64,000 nucleotides of DNA from Rhizobium sp. R634. Lineage in GTDB: Bacteria; Pseudomonadota; Alphaproteobacteria; Rhizobiales; Rhizobiaceae. Shown here piece after piece: positions 1 through 7,669 of this stretch. A program made the position numbers and the translations under genes. The DNA lies in contig NZ_LOKW01000006.1 in NCBI RefSeq assembly GCF_002211305.1, forward strand, positions 1 to 64,000, given 5' to 3'. Below the pieces are notes generated by a model, which did not search any database, was not told the DNA's origin, and was given only the letters and a program-made list of their open reading frames with translations. The number at the start of each line of letters is the position of its first letter. Positions within the stretch are counted from its first letter, which is position 1.

Positions 1-123
1 GGCGCGCCGCCGGCGATCGCCAATGCCTATAAGGACGTCGTCTCGAAGTTCGTCCACGGCCAGATCAAGAGCTCCGACGAAGCCGTCACTCAGCTCGTCC
101 AGGCGATCGACGACGCCCGCTGA
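1..123 (+). CDS. Sugar ABC transporter substrate-binding protein, C-terminal end (partial)
   Basis: Frame 1 is open from the window edge to a TGA at 121-123 and encodes 40 residues ending in QLVQAIDDAR. The alternating amphipathic pattern (IANAYKDVV, then QIKSSDEAVTQLVQAI) is what the last helix of family 1 extracellular solute-binding proteins looks like. Two MalF/MalG-type permeases and a MalK-type ATPase follow directly, so this is very likely the periplasmic binding protein of that importer. Most of the gene lies outside the window, so the ligand cannot be judged. Confidence 0.75.
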   Translation, partial: GAPPAIANAYKDVVSKFVHGQIKSSDEAVTQLVQAIDDAR

Positions 124-139
124 GACCAGCCGATGAATA

Positions 140-168
140 CGCTTCCCCGCGTCTTTTGCGGGGAAGCG
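140..168 (+). terminator. Stem-loop between binding-protein gene and permease genes
   Basis: A perfect 11-bp inverted repeat (CGCTTCCCCGC / GCGGGGAAGCG) encloses a 7-nt loop. No T-run follows, so it is more likely an mRNA 3'-stabilising or attenuating hairpin that keeps the binding protein more abundant than the permeases than a full terminator. That role is inferred from similar importer operons. Confidence 0.55.
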
Positions 169-236
169 TCAGGCTCCGCGACGATTGAGTGGAGACGATC
201 GGCAAGGCCGATCCTGCGGGAAGGGAGAAGATATCC

Positions 237-1190
237 ATGAGCACAGTTGCCACCACCGATCCGGTTCTGACCCCCGGGCAAGCGACGCCGATCTCGCTGA
301 GGGGCCGGCTGCAGGATGCGCTGCCGAAGATCGTGCTGGCGCCAAGCTTCGTCATCACGCTCGTCTTCGTTTACGGCTTCATCGTCTGGACGGCCTATCT
401 GTCGTTTACCAATTCCAAGACCTTCCCCTCCTATCAGCTGACCGGGGCGCGGGCCTATCAGCGGCTGTGGCGCTGGACCTTCGAGAGCGATCCGCCGTCC
501 TCCTGGTATACTTCGATCACCAATATGGCGATCTTCGGCTTCCTCTATGTCGGCATCTGTCTGGCGCTCGGCTTGCTGCTTGCCATCCTGCTCGACCAGA
601 AGATCCGCGGCGAGGGGCTGCTGAGGCCGATCTTCCTCTATCCGATGGCGCTCTCCTTCATCGTCACCGGGGTGGCCTGGAAATGGTTCCTCGATCCCGG
701 CCTCGGGCTCGAGCAGACGCTGCATCACTTTGGCTGGACGAGCTTCCACTTCGACTGGATCAAGAACAAGGACTTCGTCATCTACACCGTCGTCATCGCC
801 GGCGTCTGGCAGGCCTCGGGCTTCGTCATGGCGATGTTTCTGGCCGGGCTTCGCGGCATCGACAGCGAGATCATGAAGGCGGCCGAGATCGACGGCGCCT
901 CGACCCTGCAGCTCTATCGCCGCATCATCATCCCGCTGTTGCGCCCGGTCTTTCTCTCCGCCTTCATCGTGCTCGCCCATATGGCGATCAAGTCCTATGA
1001 CCTCGTGGTGGCGCTGACCTCCGGCGGGCCGGGCGGCTCGGCCTGGCTGCCGTCCAACTTCATGTATGAATACACCTTCAAGCGCAATGAGATGGCCGTC
1101 GGCTCGGCCAGCGCCATCATCATGCTGATGACGATCTCGGCGATCATCGTGCCCTATCTCTATTCCGAACTGAAGGAGAAGGCCCGATGA
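237..1190 (+). CDS. Carbohydrate ABC transporter permease (MalF/UgpA type)
   Basis: Inner-membrane subunit of a carbohydrate importer, 317 aa, with about six hydrophobic segments, the first near residues 35-60. The cytoplasmic EAA loop is clear (MKAAEIDGASTLQLYRRI followed by IPLLRPVF) and would dock onto the ATPase. An in-frame start exists 48 nt upstream at 189, but the ATG at 237 follows GGGAAGGGAGAAG and gives the usual short N-terminal tail, so it is preferred. The stop overlaps the next gene's start in ATGA, indicating coupled translation with its permease partner. The sugar is not predictable from the sequence. Confidence 0.9.
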   Translation: MSTVATTDPVLTPGQATPISLRGRLQDALPKIVLAPSFVITLVFVYGFIVWTAYLSFTNSKTFPSYQLTGARAYQRLWRWTFESDPPSSWYTSITNMAIFGFLYVGICLALGLLLAILLDQKIRGEGLLRPIFLYPMALSFIVTGVAWKWFLDPGLGLEQTLHHFGWTSFHFDWIKNKDFVIYTVVIAGVWQASGFVMAMFLAGLRGIDSEIMKAAEIDGASTLQLYRRIIIPLLRPVFLSAFIVLAHMAIKSYDLVVALTSGGPGGSAWLPSNFMYEYTFKRNEMAVGSASAIIMLMTISAIIVPYLYSELKEKAR

Positions 1191-2125
1191 GCATCTCCGC
1201 TGCCTCTCCCGCCGCCTCCGGCAATGCAGGACGCGTTATCGGCCGCATCGTCATCTATAGCCTGCTGGTCATCTTCGCCGTCCTCTATCTGATGCCGCTC
1301 TTCGTCATGCTCACCACCTCGTTCAAGACGATGGACGAGATCCAGGGCGGCAACATGCTGGCGCTGCCTGAGGCCCCGACCTTCGATCCCTGGATCAAGG
1401 CCTGGGGCGAGACCTGCGTCGGGCTGACCTGCGCCGGCATCAAGGGCTACTTCTGGAACTCGATCAAGATGGTGGTGCCGGCGGTGGCCATCTCCACCAT
1501 CATGGGGGCGCTGAACGGCTATGTCCTGACCAAGTGGCGCTCCCCCGGCCACACGCTGGTGTTCGGGCTGATGCTGTTTGCCTGCTTCATCCCGTTCCAG
1601 TCGGTGCTGCTGCCGATGGCGACCATCCTCGGTTCGCTCGGCCGCTTCGGCATGACGCTGCAGAACGCCACCGGCTTTACCTTCGGCTTCGGCAATCCGA
1701 CGGCCAATCTGGTCTTCGTCCATGTCGTCTACGGCCTCGGCTTCACGACGCTGTTCTTCCGCAATTTCTACGAGGCCTTTCCGACCGAGCTGGTGCGGGC
1801 CGCCCAGGTCGACGGCGCCAGCTTCTTCCAGATCTTCCGCCGCATCATGCTGCCGAACTCGCTGCCGATCATCGTCGTCACCGTCATCTACCAGTTCACC
1901 AATATCTGGAACGACTTCCTGTTTGCCTCGGCCTATGCCGGCACCGGCGATTCCATGCCGATGACGGTGGCGCTCAACAATGTCGTCAACACCTCGACCG
2001 GGGTGGTCGAATACAATGTCAACATGGCGGCGGCGATGATCGCCGCCGTGCCGACGCTCATCGTCTACATCCTCGCCGGCCGCTACTTCGTGCGTGGCCT
2101 GATGGCGGGCGCAGTCAAAGGGTAA
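1187..2125 (+). CDS. Carbohydrate ABC transporter permease (MalG/UgpE type)
   Basis: Second permease subunit, 312 aa, with an N-terminal membrane helix (about residues 18-45), several more helices, and the EAA loop AAQVDGASFFQIFRRIMLP. It forms the transmembrane channel together with the upstream permease. The start lies in a 4-nt ATGA overlap. Residues 80-95 contain two cysteines (ETCVGLTCAG) in a periplasmic loop; I do not know whether they pair. The ATPase gene follows 3 nt later, so all importer subunits are co-transcribed. Confidence 0.9.
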   Translation: MSISAASPAASGNAGRVIGRIVIYSLLVIFAVLYLMPLFVMLTTSFKTMDEIQGGNMLALPEAPTFDPWIKAWGETCVGLTCAGIKGYFWNSIKMVVPAVAISTIMGALNGYVLTKWRSPGHTLVFGLMLFACFIPFQSVLLPMATILGSLGRFGMTLQNATGFTFGFGNPTANLVFVHVVYGLGFTTLFFRNFYEAFPTELVRAAQVDGASFFQIFRRIMLPNSLPIIVVTVIYQFTNIWNDFLFASAYAGTGDSMPMTVALNNVVNTSTGVVEYNVNMAAAMIAAVPTLIVYILAGRYFVRGLMAGAVKG

Positions 2126-2128
2126 CCC

Positions 2129-3244
2129 ATGGCTTTCCTCGAAATCTCCGGCCTCAGAAAGCGCTTCGGCGCCGTCGACATCCTCAAGGGGATCGACCTC
2201 GAACTCGAAAAGGGCGGCTTCCTGGTGCTGGTCGGCCCGTCCGGCTGCGGCAAGTCGACCCTGCTCAACACCATTGCCGGACTGGAAACGATCACGTCGG
2301 GCGAGATCCGGATCGACGGGCGCCCGGTCAACGGTCTGCATCCTTCCAAGCGCGACATCGCCATGGTATTCCAGTCCTATGCGCTCTATCCGAACATGAC
2401 GGTGGCGGGTAACATCGCCTTCGGCATGGAGATGCGCGGCGTGCCGCCACAGGAGCGCAAGCAGGCGATCGACAAGGTCGCCAAGGTGCTGCAGATCGGT
2501 CATCTGCTCGACCGCAAGCCGAGCCAGCTGTCGGGCGGCCAGCGCCAGCGCGTCGCCATGGGCCGGGCGCTGGTGCGCGATCCCAAGCTCTTCCTGTTCG
2601 ACGAGCCGCTTTCCAACCTCGACGCCAAGCTGCGCGTCGACATGCGCATCGAGATCAAAAGGCTGCATCAGGCGACCGGCAAGACCATCGTCTATGTCAC
2701 CCACGACCAGATCGAGGCGATGACGCTCGCCACCCGCATCGCCGTCATGAAGGACGGCATCGTCCAGCAGTTCGGAACACCCGCCGAGATCTACAACAAT
2801 CCCGCAAACATGTTCGTCGCCGACTTCATGGGATCACCCGCGATGAATTTGCTTGCCGGAACAATTGAAAACGGCGCGGGCGGGCTCACGGTTTCGCTGG
2901 AGCGGCCGAATGCCGCGCCGCTCAAGCTTCCCGTCATGGCGGGCAATAACGGCCTCACCTCCTATGCCGGCAAGCAGATCGTCTTCGGCATCCGGCCGGA
3001 GGCGCTCACCGATCCGGAGGGCGCCGATCGGAACGCCCGGACCCTCGCGGAAAGCGATTGCCTGATCGACGTGGTGGAGCCTGCGGGTTCCGATACCTTC
3101 GCGGTGACGAAGCTCGGCGGCAAGGAGGTCGTTGCCCGCCTGCGGGCTGACGCGCGCATCAGCGCCGGCCAGACGGCACGGCTCGCCTTCAATCTCGACA
3201 AGGCCGTGTTCTTCGATCCTGAGACACAGGCCCGGATCGCGTGA
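2129..3244 (+). CDS. Carbohydrate ABC transporter ATP-binding protein (UgpC/MalK family)
   Basis: Cytoplasmic ATPase that powers the importer, 371 aa, typical of the CUT1 class. Walker A GPSGCGKST is at residues 36-44, the signature LSGGQRQRV near 134-142, and Walker B LFLFDEP near 154-160, with the D-loop SNLDAK right after. The last ~130 residues form the TOBE-like regulatory domain that separates this family from short ATPases. The stop overlaps the GTG start of the next gene (GTGA), tying the importer to the downstream oxidoreductases. ATPases of this type are often shared between importers. Confidence 0.93.
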   Translation: MAFLEISGLRKRFGAVDILKGIDLELEKGGFLVLVGPSGCGKSTLLNTIAGLETITSGEIRIDGRPVNGLHPSKRDIAMVFQSYALYPNMTVAGNIAFGMEMRGVPPQERKQAIDKVAKVLQIGHLLDRKPSQLSGGQRQRVAMGRALVRDPKLFLFDEPLSNLDAKLRVDMRIEIKRLHQATGKTIVYVTHDQIEAMTLATRIAVMKDGIVQQFGTPAEIYNNPANMFVADFMGSPAMNLLAGTIENGAGGLTVSLERPNAAPLKLPVMAGNNGLTSYAGKQIVFGIRPEALTDPEGADRNARTLAESDCLIDVVEPAGSDTFAVTKLGGKEVVARLRADARISAGQTARLAFNLDKAVFFDPETQARIA

Positions 3245-4797
3245 CGATCGGTACGAATATGAGCAGTGCACCAGACATCGTCATCATCGGCTCGGGAGTC
3301 GGCGGCGCCACGGTCGCCGCCGGCCTTGCCGCCACCGGCGCCCGGATATTGATCCTTGAGGCGGGCGACCACATCGCCGACCTTCCCGTCAATCGCGACC
3401 AGCGCGCAATCTTTCAGCGTGGCCATTTCCGGCCGAAGGAGACCTGGTACGAAGCGGACGGCAAGGGCTTCAACCCCGGCAACTACTACAATGTCGGCGG
3501 CAATTCGAAGTTCTACGGCGCTGTCCTGTCCCGCTACCGCAAAGAGGATTTCGGCGTCATCGAGCACCGGGAAGGCGTCTCGCCAGCCTGGCCCTTTCCC
3601 TATGAGGAATTGGAGCCCTGGTACTCGAAGGCCGAACGCCTCTACCATGTCCGCGGCAGCCTCGGCGAAGACCCGACCGAGCCGTATCACTCGGCTCCTT
3701 ACGAATACCCGCCTGTTCCGGATGAGGAGCCGATTGCCGATGTCAGGGCCCGTCTCCAGGCGAAAGGCCTGCATCCCTCTTCCCTGCCGCTCGGCCTGGA
3801 TCTCGATGCCTGGCTTTCGAAGGCGCGGACGCCATGGGACGCGCATCCGAATTCCCGGGATGGCAAGATGGATGCCGAAACCGCAGCACTGGCGGCGGCG
3901 CTGGAGCACGAAAACGTGCGGCTCGAAACCAATGCGCGCGTGACGAAGCTCGAGACGGCAGCGGCGAGCCGGATCGACCGCGTGACCTACGTCAGGAACG
4001 GCCAGACGCTGACCATCTCACCCGACATCGTGATCCTCTCGGCCGGCGCGGTCCAGTCGTCCGTGCTTCTCCTGCGCTCGAAAAACGACCGCTTCCCAAG
4101 AGGGCTGGCGAACTCTTCCGATCAGGTGGGCCGCAACTTCATGAACCACAATGCATCCGCGGTCATCGCGGTCTCGCCGAAGTTCAGGAACACCGCCGTC
4201 TACCAGAAGACCTTTGCCTTCAACGACTTCTATCTCTCCGACGGGGAGGGAGGACCGCCGCTCGGCAACGTGCAGCTCTTGGGCCGCATCTCCGAAAGGG
4301 TTCTCAAGGGCTCCCTGCCGCAAGCGCCGGAATGGCTCTTACGCTTCATCACGAACCATGCCATCGACTTCTATGCGATGAGCGAGGACGTGCCCAATCC
4401 CGAAAGCCGCGTCATGGTGGATGGAGACCGGATCGTCCTGCAGTGGCAGCGAACCAACTGGGACGCCCATCTCGCCCTTGTTGCCAAGCTGAAGGCGATT
4501 CTGAAATCGATCGGATTTCCGATCGTGCTGTCGAGGCCCTTCGACAAGCGCACGCCTTCCCATCAATGCGGAACGATCCGCATCGGCAACGATCCGGCGA
4601 CCGCGCCGCTCGATCCCTACTGCCGTTCCTACGACCATGAGAACCTCTTCGTCGTCGATGCCGGTTTCCTGCCGACGTCGGCCGCGGTCAATCCTGCGCT
4701 CACCGTTGCCAGCCAGGCGCTGAGAGTGGCCGACCATATCGCATCGAAAGACTTGCAGGCGCGAGCCGATCCACTGGCGCGTGCCGGCCTCAAATAG
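3241..4797 (+). CDS. GMC-family FAD oxidoreductase (first of two)
   Basis: Flavoprotein of the glucose-methanol-choline family, 518 aa. The FAD dinucleotide fold is at the N terminus (GSGVGG, residues 17-22, then LILEAGD). The C-terminal block has a HQCGT motif (His near 441) and NPALT (Asn near 484), matching the catalytic His/Asn pair of the family. GMC enzymes oxidise sugar or alcohol hydroxyls, and some form 3-keto sugars. The start is GTG overlapping the ATPase stop; an ATG at 3259 is a possible alternative. There is no signal peptide, so it is cytoplasmic unless exported with a partner. The substrate is unknown, but its place behind a sugar importer suggests a carbohydrate. Confidence 0.88.
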   Translation: MTIGTNMSSAPDIVIIGSGVGGATVAAGLAATGARILILEAGDHIADLPVNRDQRAIFQRGHFRPKETWYEADGKGFNPGNYYNVGGNSKFYGAVLSRYRKEDFGVIEHREGVSPAWPFPYEELEPWYSKAERLYHVRGSLGEDPTEPYHSAPYEYPPVPDEEPIADVRARLQAKGLHPSSLPLGLDLDAWLSKARTPWDAHPNSRDGKMDAETAALAAALEHENVRLETNARVTKLETAAASRIDRVTYVRNGQTLTISPDIVILSAGAVQSSVLLLRSKNDRFPRGLANSSDQVGRNFMNHNASAVIAVSPKFRNTAVYQKTFAFNDFYLSDGEGGPPLGNVQLLGRISERVLKGSLPQAPEWLLRFITNHAIDFYAMSEDVPNPESRVMVDGDRIVLQWQRTNWDAHLALVAKLKAILKSIGFPIVLSRPFDKRTPSHQCGTIRIGNDPATAPLDPYCRSYDHENLFVVDAGFLPTSAAVNPALTVASQALRVADHIASKDLQARADPLARAGLK

Positions 4798-4806
4798 GAC
4801 AGTAAA

Positions 4807-6462
4807 ATGGCATTCGACTACATCATCACGGGCGCCGGTCCTGCAGGATGTGTGCTTGCGAACCGTCTGAGCGAAGCCCCTGATATCCGCGTTCTCCTGC
4901 TCGAAGCGGGCGGCGGCGACTGGAGTCCGCTTTTTCACATGCCGGCCGGCTTCGCCAAGATGACCAAGGGCGTGGCCAGCTGGGGATGGGAAACCGTCCC
5001 CCAGAAGCACATGAAGGGCAGGGTGCTGCGCTACACACAGGCGAAGGTTATCGGTGGCGGCTCGTCCATCAATGCGCAGCTCTATACCCGCGGAAACGCG
5101 GCGGATTACGACCTTTGGGCGCGCGAAGACGGCTGCGAGGGCTGGGATTACCGTTCGATCCTGCCCTATTTCAAACGGGCCGAAGACAACCAGCGTTTTG
5201 CCGACGATTACCATGCCTATGGCGGCCCGCTCGGCGTCTCCATGCCTGCCGCGCCGCTGCCGATCTGCGACGCCTATATCCGCGCGGGGCAGGAACTCGG
5301 AATTCCCTATAATCACGACTTCAACGGTCGACAGCAGGCAGGCGTCGGATTTTATCAGCTGACGCAGCGCAACCGCCGCCGGTCGTCGGCGTCGCTCGCC
5401 TATCTCTCGCCGATCAAGGACCGGAAGAACCTGACGGTGCGCATGGGCGCGCGGGTCGCGCGGATCATCGTGGAGGGAAACCGTGCGGTCGGCGTTGAAA
5501 TCGTAACATCAAGCGGCTCGGAGATCGTCCGCGCCGAACGCGAGGTCCTGGTCTCCTCGGGCGCGATCGGATCGCCGAAGCTTCTTCTGCAATCCGGCAT
5601 AGGGCCGGCCGATCATCTGACGTCGGCCGGAGTCAAGGTGCTGCACGATCTGCCCGGTGTCGGCTGCAACCTGCAGGATCACCTGGATCTTTTCGTCATT
5701 GCCGAATGCACCGGCGACCACACCTATGATGGTGTCGCAAAGCTCCACCGCACGCTTTGGGCGGGGATCCAATATGTCCTGTTCCGCACCGGTCCGGTCG
5801 CCTCGTCGCTCTTCGAGACCGGCGGCTTCTGGTACGCCGATCCTGATGCACGGTCTCCCGACATCCAGTTCCATCTCGGTCTGGGCTCCGGCATCGAAGC
5901 GGGCGTCGAGCGGCTGAAGAATGCCGGCGTGACGCTCAACTCCGCCTATCTGCATCCGCGTTCGCGCGGCACGGTGCGCCTGTCGTCATCCGATCCGAGT
6001 GCTGCTCCATTGATCGATCCGAATTACTGGTCCGATCCCCACGACAGGAAGATGTCCTTGGAAGGGCTCAAGGTTGCGCGCGAGATCATGCAGCAGGCGG
6101 CCTTGAAACCCTTTGTCCTGGCGGAAAGGCTGCCCGGACCGAAGGTCATCACTGACGAGCAGCTTTTCGACTATGGCTGCGCCAACGCCAAGACCGACCA
6201 CCACCCCGTCGGCACCTGCAAGATGGGAACGGGGCCGGACGCCGTTGTCGGGCTCGATCTCAAGGTCCAAGGCCTGGAAGGCCTGAGGGTCTGCGATTCC
6301 TCGGTCATGCCCCGCGTGCCCTCTTGCAACACCAATGCGCCGACGATCATGGTCGGCGAAAAGGGTTCCGATCTCATTCGGGGCCTGCCGCCGCTGCCGT
6401 CCGCCATCTTCGCCCACGAACGCAACGATACGAGGCCGCGCGCCCGTGCCGAAATCCAGTAA
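4807..6462 (+). CDS. GMC-family FAD oxidoreductase (choline/alcohol dehydrogenase-like)
   Basis: Second GMC flavoprotein, 551 aa, the length of choline and alcohol dehydrogenases. FAD-binding GAGPAG is near residue 9, the GMC signature GGGSSINAQLYTRG near residue 80, and DHHPVGTCKMG with SCNTNAPT near the C terminus, giving the His (about 466) and Asn (about 510) of the active site. It is clearly a different subfamily from the preceding GMC protein, so the pair is not a recent duplication. Despite the choline-dehydrogenase resemblance, the sugar importer context makes a polyol, cyclitol or aromatic alcohol equally likely. It starts 9 nt after the preceding stop. Confidence 0.88.
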   Translation: MAFDYIITGAGPAGCVLANRLSEAPDIRVLLLEAGGGDWSPLFHMPAGFAKMTKGVASWGWETVPQKHMKGRVLRYTQAKVIGGGSSINAQLYTRGNAADYDLWAREDGCEGWDYRSILPYFKRAEDNQRFADDYHAYGGPLGVSMPAAPLPICDAYIRAGQELGIPYNHDFNGRQQAGVGFYQLTQRNRRRSSASLAYLSPIKDRKNLTVRMGARVARIIVEGNRAVGVEIVTSSGSEIVRAEREVLVSSGAIGSPKLLLQSGIGPADHLTSAGVKVLHDLPGVGCNLQDHLDLFVIAECTGDHTYDGVAKLHRTLWAGIQYVLFRTGPVASSLFETGGFWYADPDARSPDIQFHLGLGSGIEAGVERLKNAGVTLNSAYLHPRSRGTVRLSSSDPSAAPLIDPNYWSDPHDRKMSLEGLKVAREIMQQAALKPFVLAERLPGPKVITDEQLFDYGCANAKTDHHPVGTCKMGTGPDAVVGLDLKVQGLEGLRVCDSSVMPRVPSCNTNAPTIMVGEKGSDLIRGLPPLPSAIFAHERNDTRPRARAEIQ

Positions 6463-6486
6463 ACCCTTTCGAGAGGAGGTATGACA

Positions 6487-7656
6487 ATGTCTGAAGTGAC
6501 GGTTGCAGTGCTTGGCGCCTCGGGCTGGATGGGCAAGGTCCACACCATGGCCTATCAGACCTTTCCGCATTTCTTCGGCGTGTCGGATGGAACGGCGCGG
6601 ATCGTGTCCCTTGTCGACGGCAATCCGAACGTCGCAAAGGACCTTGCCAGCAGGGCGCCGGGTGCAAAAATTCTGCAGGATTGGCACCCGGCCGTTGCCG
6701 ATCCAGATGTCGACCTGGTCGACATCTGCTTGCCTGATCATCTTCATTATCCCGTGGCCAAGGCGGCCTTGCTGGCCGGCAAGCATGTCTATTGCGAAAA
6801 GCCGCTGGCGAACACCGCCGATGAGGCGCGGGAGCTTGCCGATATCGCGCGAGAGAAGGGTGTCATCACGCGTGTCGGACACGCCTTTCCCCGCAACCCC
6901 GTTCATGATCTGGCGAAAGACATCATTGATTCAGGGGAGATCGGCGAGATCAAGCTGTTTCGCGGCTGCCAACACGTCGACATGTATGGTGATCCCATGG
7001 CGCCCTTCATGTGGCGTGCCGATGGAAAGCTCGCGCCGACGGGGATCGTTGGCGATACCGGTTCGCATATCTTCAGCTTCATGGATTTCCTGGTCGGCCG
7101 CGTCAGCTCTTTGATCGCCGACAATCTCATCGTCACCCCGCGCAGACCTGTTGTCGAAGGACTTGCCTATGGGGAGCAGGTGAAGCTTACGGGAAGCGAA
7201 TCCTGGGCCGATATCACCAACCCGGACGCAACGAATGTGCTGTGCCGGTTCGAAAACGGCGCCGGCGGCATCGTCGATTTCAGCCGTGTCGCGACTGGCC
7301 GCAAGTTCATGCAGACCTACGAAGTCTACGGAACGAAAGGCAGCATCGCCTATGCCTATGACGAGATAAACCGGCTGCGCTTCTATTCGAATGACGATCG
7401 GACGGGACGGCGCGGCTTCCGGGAGATCGACGTAGGACCGGAGAATCCGACGTTCCGTGCTTTCCTTCCTCTGCCGAATTTCGGCATAGGCTACAACGAA
7501 AGCAAGATCATCGAGGTTGCCGAAGTCATCCGCTCGATTGTCGCCATGAAACCGATGTGGCCGACATTCGATACGGGCCACTACATCTGCCAGATCGTCG
7601 ACGCCTGCATGGAATCCTCCCGGCAGAGACGCTGGATCGATATCCCGCTCAACTGA
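6487..7656 (+). CDS. Gfo/Idh/MocA-family NAD(P)-dependent oxidoreductase
   Basis: Dehydrogenase of 389 aa with an N-terminal Rossmann fold (VLGASGWMG) and the family's EKP motif in YCEKPLAN near residue 105, followed by the C-terminal substrate-binding domain. Relatives oxidise inositols, 1,5-anhydro sugars and other carbohydrates, and some work on keto-sugars made by GMC enzymes. Two in-frame ATGs exist. AGGAGGT ends at 6480, directly against the ATG at 6481 but 6 nt from the ATG at 6487, so 6487 is the better start. It is co-directional with the GMC genes, 24 nt behind the second. Confidence 0.9.
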   Translation: MSEVTVAVLGASGWMGKVHTMAYQTFPHFFGVSDGTARIVSLVDGNPNVAKDLASRAPGAKILQDWHPAVADPDVDLVDICLPDHLHYPVAKAALLAGKHVYCEKPLANTADEARELADIAREKGVITRVGHAFPRNPVHDLAKDIIDSGEIGEIKLFRGCQHVDMYGDPMAPFMWRADGKLAPTGIVGDTGSHIFSFMDFLVGRVSSLIADNLIVTPRRPVVEGLAYGEQVKLTGSESWADITNPDATNVLCRFENGAGGIVDFSRVATGRKFMQTYEVYGTKGSIAYAYDEINRLRFYSNDDRTGRRGFREIDVGPENPTFRAFLPLPNFGIGYNESKIIEVAEVIRSIVAMKPMWPTFDTGHYICQIVDACMESSRQRRWIDIPLN

Positions 7657-7669
7657 TCGAGACGCGCCG

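Noticed and set aside
1160..2704. 514-codon minus-strand open frame rich in His/Asp
   Set aside because: Shadow of the second permease and the ATPase; strange composition typical of antisense GC-rich frames.
3241..6462. The two GMC genes as a recent tandem duplication
   Set aside because: Motifs and lengths differ (HQCGT/NPALT versus HHPVGTCKMG/CNTNAPT), placing them in different GMC subfamilies.
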